A stretch of DNA of 64,000 nucleotides, taken from assembly GCF_040361435.1 (NCBI RefSeq), contig NZ_APNL01000018.1, positions 1-64,000 of the forward strand, in the 5' to 3' direction. The notes beneath the pieces are model-generated. The model was given only the letters and a program-made list of their open reading frames with translations. It was not told where the DNA came from and searched no databases. Made by a program: the position numbers and the translations under genes. The stretch is from Salinisphaera sp002433465. GTDB taxonomy: Bacteria > Pseudomonadota > Gammaproteobacteria > Nevskiales > Salinisphaeraceae. Positions 9,138 to 17,462 of this stretch are shown in pieces (position 1 is the stretch's first letter; each line of letters begins with the position of its first letter).

Positions 9138-10013
9138 TCAGCGCAGCTGAAACCTCACCGGCACCGTCAGGGCCAGCCGTTGCATGGATACGCTGTCCGG
9201 CAGGGCCGGTAGAGGGTCGGCCTTGCGGATCATGTCGCGTACCGCTTCATCGAGTAGTTCGTGGCCCGAGCTCTGGCGTATCTCCCAGTCCAGCACGTGG
9301 CCGTTGCGGTCCATGACGAAATAGAGAAGTACCGTGCCTTCCTGGCGCAGCCGGCGTGCACGACGCGGATAGTCCTTATAACGCTGCAGCCAGGCGCCGA
9401 GCTCGGCACGATAGTCCGGCGGCGTGTCCGATACGCTGCCAGTCGTGCCCTGTTGGGTGGTCTGGGCGGTCTGTGGTGCCTTGGCCGGTGCGTTGGTCCG
9501 GTCCTGGCCGCCGGCGGCCTCGGCGTTCGCGTCTCGCCGTGCGCTACTGCTGGCCGTGCGCGACTCGGGCTCGCTGCGCCGCTCCGGCTTGGGCTCCGGC
9601 CGCGGTTCGGGCCTGGGTTGCGGTTTGGGTTCGGGCTTCGGCGCCGGTTTGGGCTCGGGCTTTGGCTGGGGCTTGGGTTTCGGCTCCGGTACCGGTGTCG
9701 GCTCGGGCTGCGGTTCCGGCTCGGGCTCGGGTTCTGGCTCGGGGGCCGGCTCCGGTTCTGGTTCTGGCTTCGGTTCGGGTTCCGGTTTCGCCTCTGGCTC
9801 GGGCGTATCTTCTTGCTGTTCCACCGCGTCGGCAGCGACCTGCTCGGGCTGGGGTTCGCCCTGGGTCGGGGCAAGCGCAATGCGTACGCCGGCCGCGCCC
9901 GTGTTCGCGGTGGTGATGGTGTCGTCCAGCTGAAAGCGCAGGAACAGCGCGGCATGCGCGGCGATGGCGATCGCGAGCACGATCACCCAATGATGCAGGC
10001 CGATGCGTTTCAT
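9138..10013 (-). CDS. tonB: TonB family energy transducer with long Pro-rich spacer
   Basis: 291-aa TonB-like protein that would couple proton motive force from ExbB/ExbD to outer-membrane receptors. Segments in order: cytoplasmic start, one membrane helix (about residues 9-26), a periplasmic spacer dominated by Glu-Pro and Lys-Pro repeats (about residues 70-150), and a C-terminal TonB domain from about residue 200 with Y-P-R-R-A-R-R-L-R-Q-E-G and V-L-Y-F-V-M-D. The spacer is long and the repeat accounts for most of the extra length. The gene overlaps the upstream exbD by 4 bp, indicating translational coupling in an exbB-exbD-exbD-tonB operon. Confidence 0.9.
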   Translation of the reverse strand: MKRIGLHHWVIVLAIAIAAHAALFLRFQLDDTITTANTGAAGVRIALAPTQGEPQPEQVAADAVEQQEDTPEPEAKPEPEPKPEPEPEPAPEPEPEPEPEPQPEPTPVPEPKPKPQPKPEPKPAPKPEPKPQPRPEPRPEPKPERRSEPESRTASSSARRDANAEAAGGQDRTNAPAKAPQTAQTTQQGTTGSVSDTPPDYRAELGAWLQRYKDYPRRARRLRQEGTVLLYFVMDRNGHVLDWEIRQSSGHELLDEAVRDMIRKADPLPALPDSVSMQRLALTVPVRFQLR

Positions 10014-10411
10014 GGGTCTTTGTGCTGGGTCAGCAGGTTGACTTCGGCGATGCCGGCGCTGCGCAGGGTGGCGAAAAGCCCGCTCAGGGCATCGGCCTTC
10101 AGGCCGCCGTCGGCACGGATCTGCAGCGGCTTGTCGTCCGGCCAGTCGGCCAGCGCATCGGCCAGAGCATCACGCTCGATCGGCTTGCCGCCGAAGGCCA
10201 GGCGCCCATCGGCGGCCACTGCCAGCACCTGGTTTTCCAGCTGGGTGGACTGCTCGGTATCGGCCGTGGCAGGCGGCGTGAGTTCGAACGGCGGGTTCTG
10301 TGCCAGAACCCCGGCCAGCATGAAAAAGATCAGCAGCAGGAAAACGATGTTGATCAGTGGCAGCACGTTCTCTTCGGTGGAACGCGGCCGCTTGGGCGGT
10401 GCAACGATCAT
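10010..10411 (-). CDS. exbD: ExbD-like protein lacking the membrane aspartate
   Basis: 133-aa biopolymer transport protein with one N-terminal helix and a periplasmic domain. In canonical ExbD/TolR a membrane Asp in P-L-I-D-V-V-F carries protons; here the motif reads P-L-I-N-I-V-F, with Asn21 in that place. The neighbouring ExbD encoded at 10408-10818 keeps the Asp, so this one is probably a structural or regulatory partner in a mixed ExbD complex. It overlaps both neighbours by 4 bp. Two-ExbD operons of this kind are known in other proteobacteria. Confidence 0.85.
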   Translation of the reverse strand: MIVAPPKRPRSTEENVLPLINIVFLLLIFFMLAGVLAQNPPFELTPPATADTEQSTQLENQVLAVAADGRLAFGGKPIERDALADALADWPDDKPLQIRADGGLKADALSGLFATLRSAGIAEVNLLTQHKDP

Positions 10412-10818
10412 GGCCGATCCGCCTTGGCGCCCGTGGCCAGCGACATGGGGGCGACCCCCGCACCGGCGAGCGCGTCGAGCGCGCCGACGGTGACATCGAG
10501 CGTGGCCTCGGCCTCGGGCTGTACGATCACGGCCGATACATTGCCGGCTTCGATCGCGGCGTTCAGGGTTTGGGCGAGCGAGCGCGTATCGCGGCTGGCG
10601 CTGCCGTTGTAGTGCAGGGTGCCGTCCGCATCCACCCGCACTACCGCAGGCGGCGTTTCACCGGGCGCCGCTTCGCTGGTGCCGGTGGCCAGGGTGATAG
10701 GCCGCCAGTCGGTGAAGCTCGTGGCCAGCATGAAGAACACGAGCAGGATGAACACCACGTCGATCAGCGGCGTGAGGCTGATCGAATGGGTACGCCGCTC
10801 GAGTGTTTCGATATGCAT
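10408..10818 (-). CDS. exbD: ExbD/TolR proton-channel subunit
   Basis: 136-aa protein with a single helix containing the intact P-L-I-D-V-V-F-I-L-L motif (Asp20), the proton-carrying residue of ExbD/TolR. The periplasmic domain follows. It acts with the MotA/TolQ/ExbB-type protein encoded 9 bp upstream in the same operon and with the second, Asn-bearing ExbD downstream to energise TonB. Confidence 0.9.
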   Translation of the reverse strand: MHIETLERRTHSISLTPLIDVVFILLVFFMLATSFTDWRPITLATGTSEAAPGETPPAVVRVDADGTLHYNGSASRDTRSLAQTLNAAIEAGNVSAVIVQPEAEATLDVTVGALDALAGAGVAPMSLATGAKADRP

Positions 10819-10827
10819 GGCGCTGGC

Positions 10828-11553
10828 TCAGGCGTGGGCGGTGGACGACTGTGTGCTGGCGCTCGTCTGCGCTGTCTGCGCCTTCGTATCGCCCTGATTG
10901 AAGGCGCCGACTTCATGCCGCGTGAAGAAGCGGGTCAGGGTGTCCTGCATGTCTTCGTGCAGGCGTTCGACCACGCGTTCGCACCAGTTCAGCGCCGCCA
11001 CGGCCGGAATCGCTACCACCAGACCCACCGCGGTGGTGAGCAGGGCTTCCCAGATACCGTTGGAAAGCACCGACGGGTCCACCTGGCTGCCGGCGTTCGC
11101 CAGCTGCTGGAAGGCCGTGATCATGCCCATGACCGTACCCAGCAGGCCGAGCAGCGGGGCCAGTGAGCCAATCACCTCCAGCGGGCGGAAGTAGCTGCGC
11201 ATCTGGCTGAGATGGCGCGCGCCCACGCGGGAGGCCTCCTCGCGCACGACCGTTACGTTGGCGCCGGCGTTGACCCCGCGCATCGCCACGCCCAGCGTGT
11301 CGGCAATGGGGTTGCGCTCGTCGGTGAGGGCGGCGATCGCGCCCTGTCGGTCGCCGCTGTGCCACTGGTCCAGCGCGGGCGCGATGAAGCGGCGTTTACC
11401 TACGCGCACGCTCGCATACTGCCAGCACTTGAGCAGGATGATCGCCAGCGCGATCACCGACATGGCCACCAGTACGGCCACTACCGGGCCGCCGAGGCGC
11501 AACAGATCTATCAGGCCGGCCAGATCGAAGACCGCGGAACTATCGGGTGTCAT
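10828..11553 (-). CDS. exbB: MotA/TolQ/ExbB proton channel family protein
   Basis: 241-aa membrane protein with three helices, the first at about residues 22-42 and the other two around residues 125-185. The segment P-L-E-V-I-G-S-L-A-P-L-L-G-L-L-G-T-V-M-G-M-I is the TolQ/ExbB signature. The C-terminus is a Gln/Ser/Thr-rich tail. First gene of the exbB-exbD-exbD-tonB operon. No iron-type operator was recognised in the 212-bp region shared with the divergent acs gene. Confidence 0.9.
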   Translation of the reverse strand: MTPDSSAVFDLAGLIDLLRLGGPVVAVLVAMSVIALAIILLKCWQYASVRVGKRRFIAPALDQWHSGDRQGAIAALTDERNPIADTLGVAMRGVNAGANVTVVREEASRVGARHLSQMRSYFRPLEVIGSLAPLLGLLGTVMGMITAFQQLANAGSQVDPSVLSNGIWEALLTTAVGLVVAIPAVAALNWCERVVERLHEDMQDTLTRFFTRHEVGAFNQGDTKAQTAQTSASTQSSTAHA

Positions 11554-11713
11554 GACAGTTTTCTCGACTGTGGGACGTTAAAGGCATTGCGCGACAAGGC
11601 GCGGGAGTATGCAGCAAACCGAGTCCAAATGCGAACGATTATTATTACCGATGCGGACCCTGCGGTTTGGCGAACGTGCCGCTCCATGCGCCTTTCGTCT
11701 TATGCAGACAGGC

Positions 11714-11754
11714 TTTGCAAGTGCGTATGCTGATTCGTGTTTGCAACTACGCAT
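11714..11754 (+). promoter_or_regulatory. Imperfect direct repeat in the acs leader
   Basis: Two related 15-mers, TTTGCAAGTGCGTAT at 11714-11728 and TTTGCAACTACGCAT at 11740-11754, are spaced 26 bp apart, the second touching the ribosome binding site GGGAG at 11756-11760. They could be regulator half-sites, but chance similarity is not excluded. Confidence 0.3.
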
Positions 11755-11765
11755 CGGGAGACTCC

Positions 11766-13721
11766 ATGGCTGATAACAAGATCGAATCGGTTCTGAAAGA
11801 GGATCGACAGTTCGATCCGCCGCAGGCGTTTCTGGACAGCGCCACGCTCAAGGCTGCCGACGTCGACGCTCTGTATCAGGCCGCCGAGGCCGATCACGAA
11901 GGCTTCTGGGCCGATCAGGCACGCGACAAGATCGACTGGCACACGCCGTTCAATCAGGTTCTGGATGAATCTGACGCCCCGTTCTTCAAATGGTTCGCCG
12001 ACGGCGAGCTTAACGTCTCCTACAACTGCCTCGACCGGCATCTGGACAGCCGCGGCGACAAGACCGCGATCATCTTCGAAGGTGACGATGGCGAGGTCGA
12101 ACACATCAGCTATCGCGAGCTGCATGCCCGCGTTTGCCGCTTCGCCAACGCACTCAAGGCCAACGGTCTGGGCAAGGGCGATCGCGCGGTCATCTACCTG
12201 CCGAATATTCCGCAGGCGGCGGTGGCCATGCTGGCCTGTGCGCGTATCGGCGCGATTCATTCGGTGGTGTTCGGCGGCTTCTCCGCGGTATCGCTGCGCG
12301 ATCGTATCGACGACGCCGAAGCCAAGATGCTGATCACCGCCGACGGCAACTACCGCGGTGGCAAGCTCATTCCGCTCAAGGAAACCGCCGACAAGGCGCT
12401 CTCCGAAGGCTGCAAGAGCATCGAAAAAGTCATCGTCTACAAGCGCTCCGGTGCCGACGTCACCATGGCCGACGGCCGCGACCTGTGGTGGCACGACGCC
12501 GTCGACGGCCAGGCCGACCAGTGCGAGCCGGAATGGGTGGATGCCGAGCATCCGCTGTTCATTCTGTATACCTCCGGTTCCACCGGTAAGCCCAAGGGCA
12601 TCCAGCATTCCTCCGGCGGCTATCTGCTGGGCGCGATCTGCACCTGTCGCTGGGTATTCGATCTCAACGACAGCGACGTGTTCTGGTGCACGGCCGACGT
12701 CGGCTGGGTGACCGGGCATACCTATATCACCTACGGGCCCACGGCCTGTGGTGCGACCCAGGTGATGTTCGAAGGCGTGCCGACCTATCCGGAAGCCGAT
12801 CGCTTCTGGAAGATGGTGGATACCCATCAGGTCACCATCTTCTATACCGCGCCCACCGCGATTCGCGCGCTCATGAAGCAGGGCGACGAATACCCGCAGC
12901 GCCACGCGCTGGACAGCCTGCGCCTGTTGGGCACGGTCGGCGAGCCGATCAACCCCGAGGCCTGGATGTGGTATCGCGAAATGATCGGCAAGCAGCGTTG
13001 CCCGATCGTGGATACCTGGTGGCAGACCGAAACCGGCGGCCACATGATCACGCCGATTCCTTCCAGCACGCCGACCAAGCCCGGCTCGGTGGCCAAGGCG
13101 CTGCCCGGCATCGCGGCCGATATCATCGACGAGTCCGGTGAACGGGTCAGCGACGCCAACGCCGGCGGCATTCTGGTGGTCAAGAAGCCGTGGCCGTACA
13201 TGCTGCGCACCATCTGGGGCGACCCCGAGCGCTACAAGGACACCTATTTCGGTATGTTCGACGAACATACCTATGTCGCCGGCGACTCGGCCCAGCGCGA
13301 CGAACAGGGCAACTTCCGTATTCTGGGTCGCATCGACGACGTGGTGAATATCTCCGGCCATCGCATGGGCACGATGGAGGTCGAATCGGCGTTGGTGGCC
13401 CACAAGGCCGTGGCCGAGGCGGCCGTGGTCAGCCGTCCGCACGAGGTCAAGGGCGAATGCATCGTGGCCTTTGTCATCCTCAAGCAGGACGGCGGCAGTG
13501 ATGAGCTGGCTTCGGAACTGCGCGACTGGGTGACCGAACAGCTCGGCGCCATCGCCAAGCCCGAGGAAATCCGTTTCGCGGACGGTCTACCCAAGACCCG
13601 TTCCGGCAAGATCATGCGTCGTTTGCTGCGCACCGTGGCGCGCGATGAAGAGATCACGTCGGACGTGTCGACGCTGGAAAATCCGCAGATCATCGACCAG
13701 CTGCAGGCCAAGGGCAGCTAG
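11766..13721 (+). CDS. acs: Acetyl-CoA synthetase (AMP-forming)
   Basis: 651-aa cytosolic ligase converting acetate, ATP and CoA to acetyl-CoA via acetyl-AMP. The adenylate-forming signature Y-T-S-G-S-T-G-K-P-K-G is at residues 268-278; V-F-G-G-F-S and W-W-Q-T-E-T-G-G are typical of Acs. The C-terminal T-R-S-G-K-I-M-R-R carries Lys615, the conserved lysine acetylated to switch off the enzyme in many bacteria. Length fits the family. ATG 11766 has an RBS at 11756-11760; the longer frame from 11667 lacks homology. A terminator-like hairpin follows. Confidence 0.96.
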   Translation: MADNKIESVLKEDRQFDPPQAFLDSATLKAADVDALYQAAEADHEGFWADQARDKIDWHTPFNQVLDESDAPFFKWFADGELNVSYNCLDRHLDSRGDKTAIIFEGDDGEVEHISYRELHARVCRFANALKANGLGKGDRAVIYLPNIPQAAVAMLACARIGAIHSVVFGGFSAVSLRDRIDDAEAKMLITADGNYRGGKLIPLKETADKALSEGCKSIEKVIVYKRSGADVTMADGRDLWWHDAVDGQADQCEPEWVDAEHPLFILYTSGSTGKPKGIQHSSGGYLLGAICTCRWVFDLNDSDVFWCTADVGWVTGHTYITYGPTACGATQVMFEGVPTYPEADRFWKMVDTHQVTIFYTAPTAIRALMKQGDEYPQRHALDSLRLLGTVGEPINPEAWMWYREMIGKQRCPIVDTWWQTETGGHMITPIPSSTPTKPGSVAKALPGIAADIIDESGERVSDANAGGILVVKKPWPYMLRTIWGDPERYKDTYFGMFDEHTYVAGDSAQRDEQGNFRILGRIDDVVNISGHRMGTMEVESALVAHKAVAEAAVVSRPHEVKGECIVAFVILKQDGGSDELASELRDWVTEQLGAIAKPEEIRFADGLPKTRSGKIMRRLLRTVARDEEITSDVSTLENPQIIDQLQAKGS

Positions 13722-13792
13722 CGTCGAGGGTGGTTGAACAAGCGGCGGCGCCGACCGGGCGCCGTCGCTGACGATCGCAGGGGGTGGCTGGC

Positions 13793-13832
13793 CCGGTGTT
13801 GCGCGTTGCGCACGCCGGCGCCGGCCTTTTTT
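13793..13832 (+). terminator. Rho-independent terminator after acs
   Basis: An 11-bp stem with one bulged T (13793-13804 with 13808-13818) is followed by a GC stretch and six T's (13827-13832), 70 bp past the acs stop. The rest of the 330-bp space up to the thiolase gene (13833-14051) shows no gene or other clear site. Confidence 0.6.
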
Positions 13833-14051
13833 ATGCCCGTCCTATGCCGCTTGCCGCTCGTGTACAAAGTTCTGCATGCAGCGAGAGCGTTGATTTGCGC
13901 ACATCCCGCCTGGCTGATGGCGGCCTCCTGAGTCTCACGCATACGCACGACGCCGCGAGTGCCCGGCGTGCGCCGACAGGCGGATTTTTCGTAACATGGC
14001 GGCCATCTTGCCGCTGTGCGGCAATCCATTCCCGTTCTGGAGTATCGCCAC

Positions 14052-15233
14052 GTGAAAGACAACATCGTTATCGCCGCCGCCGGGCGCACCGCGATCGGCC
14101 GCTTCGGCGGCACCCTGGCCGGCATCGGCGCGACCGAACTCGGCGCCCATACCATTCGTGCGTTGCTCGCCCGTCACGATATTCCTGTCGACGCGGTTGA
14201 CGAAGTCATCATGGGCCAGGTGCTTGCGGCCGGTGCCGGCCAGAATCCGGCGCGCCAATCCTCGATTCGGGCCGGGCTGGGCGACGCAACGCCCGCGATG
14301 ACGATCAACAAGGTCTGCGGCAGTGGCCTGAAGGCGGTCATGCTGGCCGCCCAGGCCGTCGCACTCGGCGATGCCGAACTGATTGTGGCCGGCGGCCAGG
14401 AGAACATGAGCTCGGCGCCGCATGTGCTACCGAATTCGCGCAACGGCAAGCGCATGGGCGACTGGGAACTGGTCGATACCATGATCCGCGACGGCCTCTG
14501 GGATGCCTTCAACGGCTACCACATGGGTCAGACCGCCGAGAACGTGGCCGAAAAATATCGGGTTTCGCGTGAGGAGCAGGACGAATTCGCCGCGCGCTCG
14601 CAGCAGCGCGCCGAAGAAGCGCTCAAACATGGCCGCTTCGAGGACGAAGTATTGCCTATCGAAGTGGCGCAGAAGAAAGGCGACGCCATTTCCTTTGCCC
14701 GCGACGAAGGCCCGCGCGCGGGCGTGACCGCCGAAGGTCTCGCCGGGCTCAAGCCGGCCTTCACCCGCGACGGCACGGTGACCGCCGGCAACGCCTCGGG
14801 CCTGAACGATGGTGCAGCCGCTGTGGTCGTCACCACCCGCGAAAAATGTGACGCGCTGGGTCTGACGCCGCTGTGTCGTATTGCCGGCTATGCCAATGCC
14901 GGCGTCGACCCGGCGTTGATGGGCATTGCCCCGGTATCGGCCACCCAGCGTTGCCTCAGGCGGGTTGGCTGGCAGGTCGCCGATCTCGACCTCATCGAGG
15001 CCAACGAGGCGTTTGCGGCCCAGTCGGTCGCCGTGGGTCGACAGCTCGAATGGGATAGCGACAAGGTCAACGTCAACGGGGGCGCGATCGCGCTGGGGCA
15101 CCCTATTGGTGCATCGGGCTGTCGTGTGCTGGTCACCTTGATCCACGAAATGATGCGCCGCGACGTGCAGAAGGGTCTGGCGACCCTGTGTATCGGCGGC
15201 GGTCAGGGCGTCGCTCTGGCAGTCGAGCGCTGA
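14052..15233 (+). CDS. Acetyl-CoA C-acetyltransferase (thiolase)
   Basis: Thiolase of 393 aa that joins or splits acetyl-CoA and acetoacetyl-CoA, in ketone/polyhydroxyalkanoate or fatty-acid metabolism. The catalytic residues are all there: Cys89 in N-K-V-C-G-S-G, His350 in A-L-G-H-P-I-G-A-S-G and Cys380 in C-I-G-G-G-Q-G. The start is GTG 14052, with TGGAG 9 bp upstream; this gives the standard family length and puts Cys89 at its usual number, while the more distant GTG at 14016 lacks an RBS. A biosynthetic type is likely, but no phaB-like reductase is next to it. Confidence 0.93.
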   Translation: MKDNIVIAAAGRTAIGRFGGTLAGIGATELGAHTIRALLARHDIPVDAVDEVIMGQVLAAGAGQNPARQSSIRAGLGDATPAMTINKVCGSGLKAVMLAAQAVALGDAELIVAGGQENMSSAPHVLPNSRNGKRMGDWELVDTMIRDGLWDAFNGYHMGQTAENVAEKYRVSREEQDEFAARSQQRAEEALKHGRFEDEVLPIEVAQKKGDAISFARDEGPRAGVTAEGLAGLKPAFTRDGTVTAGNASGLNDGAAAVVVTTREKCDALGLTPLCRIAGYANAGVDPALMGIAPVSATQRCLRRVGWQVADLDLIEANEAFAAQSVAVGRQLEWDSDKVNVNGGAIALGHPIGASGCRVLVTLIHEMMRRDVQKGLATLCIGGGQGVALAVER

Positions 15234-15343
15234 ATACGCCGGGCGTCATTTATTGGCGGGTCTTGTAAACCATTGATCGGAATGCGATTCGTTTGGGCGC
15301 GCCGGACGTGCTCCAGCAAACGGGCTAGGCCTGCGAACGCGCA

Positions 15344-15359
15344 TGGCACCGGTTTTGCA
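15344..15359 (+). promoter_or_regulatory. Sigma-54 (RpoN) promoter
   Basis: TGGCAC-CGGTT-TTGCA matches the sigma-54 consensus TGGCAC-N5-TTGCW with the exact GG-N10-GC spacing (GG 15345-15346, GC 15357-15358). Counting 12 bases from the -12 C predicts transcription starting at about 15370. An inverted repeat, CGTTTG (15290-15295) with CAAACG (15317-15322), lies upstream and is a weak candidate enhancer site. No open reading frame follows before the terminator at 15453. Confidence 0.75.
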
Positions 15360-15369
15360 TCGGTAGAGG

Positions 15370-15482
15370 CGTACAGCGATTTTGCGCCGTGTTGTTCTCC
15401 TCCAATACGCCCGCGCCAAGTTTTCTACTGAGTCGCTGTACGATCGCGGCTTCCGGCCGGCGCAGCGCGCCGGCCGGTTTTC
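15370..15482 (+). ncRNA. Candidate sigma-54-dependent small RNA with anti-SD loop
   Basis: About 113 nt between the predicted start site and a strong terminator, with no coding capacity. The first ten bases (15370-15379) are perfectly complementary to 15433-15442, closing a 53-nt region that shows little internal pairing. This region contains TCTCCTCC (15396-15403), complementary to Shine-Dalgarno sequences, as in many trans-acting regulatory RNAs. The 3' end is an 11-bp GC stem and a U-tract. The paired 5' end coincides with the start predicted independently from the promoter. It lies 137 bp past the thiolase stop on the same strand, so a thiolase 3' UTR is the alternative reading. I do not recognise it as a known family. 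Confidence 0.6.
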
Positions 15483-15483
15483 T
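15453..15483 (+). terminator. Strong Rho-independent terminator
   Basis: Perfect 11-bp stem, CCGGCCGGCGC (15453-15463) with GCGCCGGCCGG (15467-15477), AGC loop, followed by TTTTCT. It ends the candidate small RNA and any read-through from the thiolase gene. The remaining bases to the chemoreceptor stop (15484-15623) show nothing recognisable. Confidence 0.9.
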
Positions 15484-15623
15484 ATGCGCCACGAATTAAG
15501 AATCCCGCGGCGGTTTGGCTGGATTGATCCGGCCCTGTAGCCGCACGACGACCGCGACGGCTCACGGCCTTGCCCGCATCCCGATCCGGTGACTGGCTCG
15601 GGGCTGCGCCAATGTCGAGGGGG

Positions 15624-17336
15624 CTAGAACGTCTGCCACTCCATATCGGCATCCTCGTCGTCCTTAGACGCCGCGGCGCGCGTCTCTGGCGATTTGGCCG
15701 GGGCCCGGCTCGGTGCGTGCGCCACGGTTGTACGGGCTGGCGCCGGTGCGGGTGTGGCCGGGGACGTGGGCGTAGCCGCTGTCGTAACGTCGAGCTGGAA
15801 TACCGCGACCGCCTCGCGCAGCGTGCGGGCCTGGGCTTCCAGGGCGTTGGCCGCGCTGGAGGCTTCCGAGACCAGGCGCACGTTGTGCTGCGTGACCTGA
15901 TCGAGTTCGGTCACCGCCTGGTTGACCTGTGCAATGCCGCGGCCCTGTTCTTCCGATGCCGTGGCGATTTCGGTCATGATCTGATCGACCCGCTTGACCG
16001 CCGACACCACCTCGTTGATCGCGCTGCCGGCCTGATCGACCAGCTTCGAGCCGGCGTCAACGCGGTTCACCGATACGTCGATGAGCCCGCGAATCTCTTC
16101 GGCGGCCTTGGCCGAGCGGGTCGCCAGGTTGCGGACTTCGCCGGCGACCACGGCAAAGCCGCGGCCCTGTTCGCCGGCGCGGGCGGCTTCGACCGCGGCG
16201 TTGAGGGCCAGCAGGTTGGTCTGGAAGGCGATCGACTCGATCATGTCGATGATCTGGCTGACTTCGTGCGAACTGCGGCTGATGCCCTGCATCGTCTCCA
16301 CCACCTCATCGACGATCTTGCCGCCGCGTTCGGCGGTGGCCGAGGCTTCGTGGGTGAGCTGGCGGGCCTCGCGGGCGTTCTCGGTGTTCTGGTCGACGGT
16401 GGAGGTCAGCTCTTCCATGCTGGAAGCGGTCTGCACCAGCGAGGCCGCCTGTTGCTCGGTACGCGCCGACAGATCACCGTTGCCGCGGGCAATGGTCTGG
16501 GAATCGCCGTGAATGGCGTCGCTGCTTTCGCGGACCTGGCCCACGGTATCGGCCAACGCCCTTTGCATGTGCGTCAGCCCGGCGAACAGGCGACCGATTT
16601 CGTTGTTGCCGCGGCTCTCGATACGCCCGTGCAGATTGCCCCCGGCAATCCGCTCGACATGGTCGACCAGACGGCCCATCGGACGGGTGACGTTGACGGT
16701 GATGCCCCAGACCACGACGACGATCAGCAGCACGGTCGCCAGGAAGGCAATGCCCATCGCGATTTCAAGCCCGATCGCGGTGCGTTGAAAAGTGTCGTAG
16801 AGCGCGCTGCCCTGTTCTTCCACGAGCTCGAAATAGCCCACCGCCTGGGTGGTGAATTGCTGGGTCAGGCGTTCGGCCTCGTCGTCGAGGGCCAGATAGG
16901 TATCGCGATCGCCGGCCGCCAGTGCACGAATACGCGGCACGACGGCGGTATCGAGCAGCGCGCGATAGGCCTGTTCGACCTGTGCCACCTGTGCCTGATA
17001 ACGCGGCGTGAAGTCCGTGGCGAAAAAGGCTTGGAACAGCGCATCGACCGATTCGGCTTCCTGGCTGAGCGCATCGGCCGTGGTTCGGGTCGTGGCGGTG
17101 GTACCCAGCGCCTGATAGTTGTCCTGCACGTGCAGCCGCAGGTTGAGCAGGGCACTGTTGGCCCGATTGAGCTGGGATTTCTGTTCGACCTGGACATCGC
17201 GCACCTTGGCCAGCGCGCCCTGGCTGTACCAGATTGTGTAGCCGCCGATCGCGCCCACCAGCAGCAGCAGACCGGTAAAGCTGGCCAGCACCAGCGCCCA
17301 GCTGGTCTTGACGCTCATGTTGTCGAGTAATTTCAT
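15624..17336 (-). CDS. Methyl-accepting chemotaxis protein with CheR-binding tail
   Basis: 570-aa transmembrane chemoreceptor. Order: first helix (about residues 12-34), periplasmic four-helix-bundle-like sensor (to about 190), second helix (about 190-215), HAMP linker with P-M-G-R-L-V-D-H-V, then a long cytoplasmic coiled coil with the highly conserved hairpin tip E-A-A-R-A-G-E-Q-G-R-G-F-A-V-V-A-G-E-V-R. The end is a flexible Ala/Pro/Thr-rich linker closing with E-W-Q-T-F, matching the x-W-x-x-F pentapeptide that tethers methylation enzymes to Tar/Tsr-type receptors. Start ATG 17336 follows directly on a GTG. It lies downstream of the efflux operon on the same strand, 126 bp away. Ligand unknown. 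Confidence 0.93.
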   Translation of the reverse strand: MKLLDNMSVKTSWALVLASFTGLLLLVGAIGGYTIWYSQGALAKVRDVQVEQKSQLNRANSALLNLRLHVQDNYQALGTTATTRTTADALSQEAESVDALFQAFFATDFTPRYQAQVAQVEQAYRALLDTAVVPRIRALAAGDRDTYLALDDEAERLTQQFTTQAVGYFELVEEQGSALYDTFQRTAIGLEIAMGIAFLATVLLIVVVVWGITVNVTRPMGRLVDHVERIAGGNLHGRIESRGNNEIGRLFAGLTHMQRALADTVGQVRESSDAIHGDSQTIARGNGDLSARTEQQAASLVQTASSMEELTSTVDQNTENAREARQLTHEASATAERGGKIVDEVVETMQGISRSSHEVSQIIDMIESIAFQTNLLALNAAVEAARAGEQGRGFAVVAGEVRNLATRSAKAAEEIRGLIDVSVNRVDAGSKLVDQAGSAINEVVSAVKRVDQIMTEIATASEEQGRGIAQVNQAVTELDQVTQHNVRLVSEASSAANALEAQARTLREAVAVFQLDVTTAATPTSPATPAPAPARTTVAHAPSRAPAKSPETRAAASKDDEDADMEWQTF

Positions 17337-17462
17337 CACAGGCTCGCGAGGCTCAAACCATCGCCGCGGTGGCGCGGCGAATCCCAGTGGTCTTTATATC
17401 GGTCGCGAGCGCGTTTTCTTTTGCCGGTTCCGGTCGTTACATCGGCGAGACGTTGTTTGCCA

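Noticed and set aside
9540..9800. Tandem-like DNA repeats resembling a CRISPR or satellite
   Set aside because: They encode the Glu-Pro/Lys-Pro spacer of TonB and have no uniform repeat-spacer pattern.
9261..10493. Plus-strand frame opposite tonB and exbD
   Set aside because: A Gly/Leu/Arg-rich translation of the antisense of Pro-Glu repeats; no homology pattern.
15570..17330. Long plus-strand frame opposite the chemoreceptor gene
   Set aside because: Antisense to a clear MCP gene; its apparent openness comes from codon bias.
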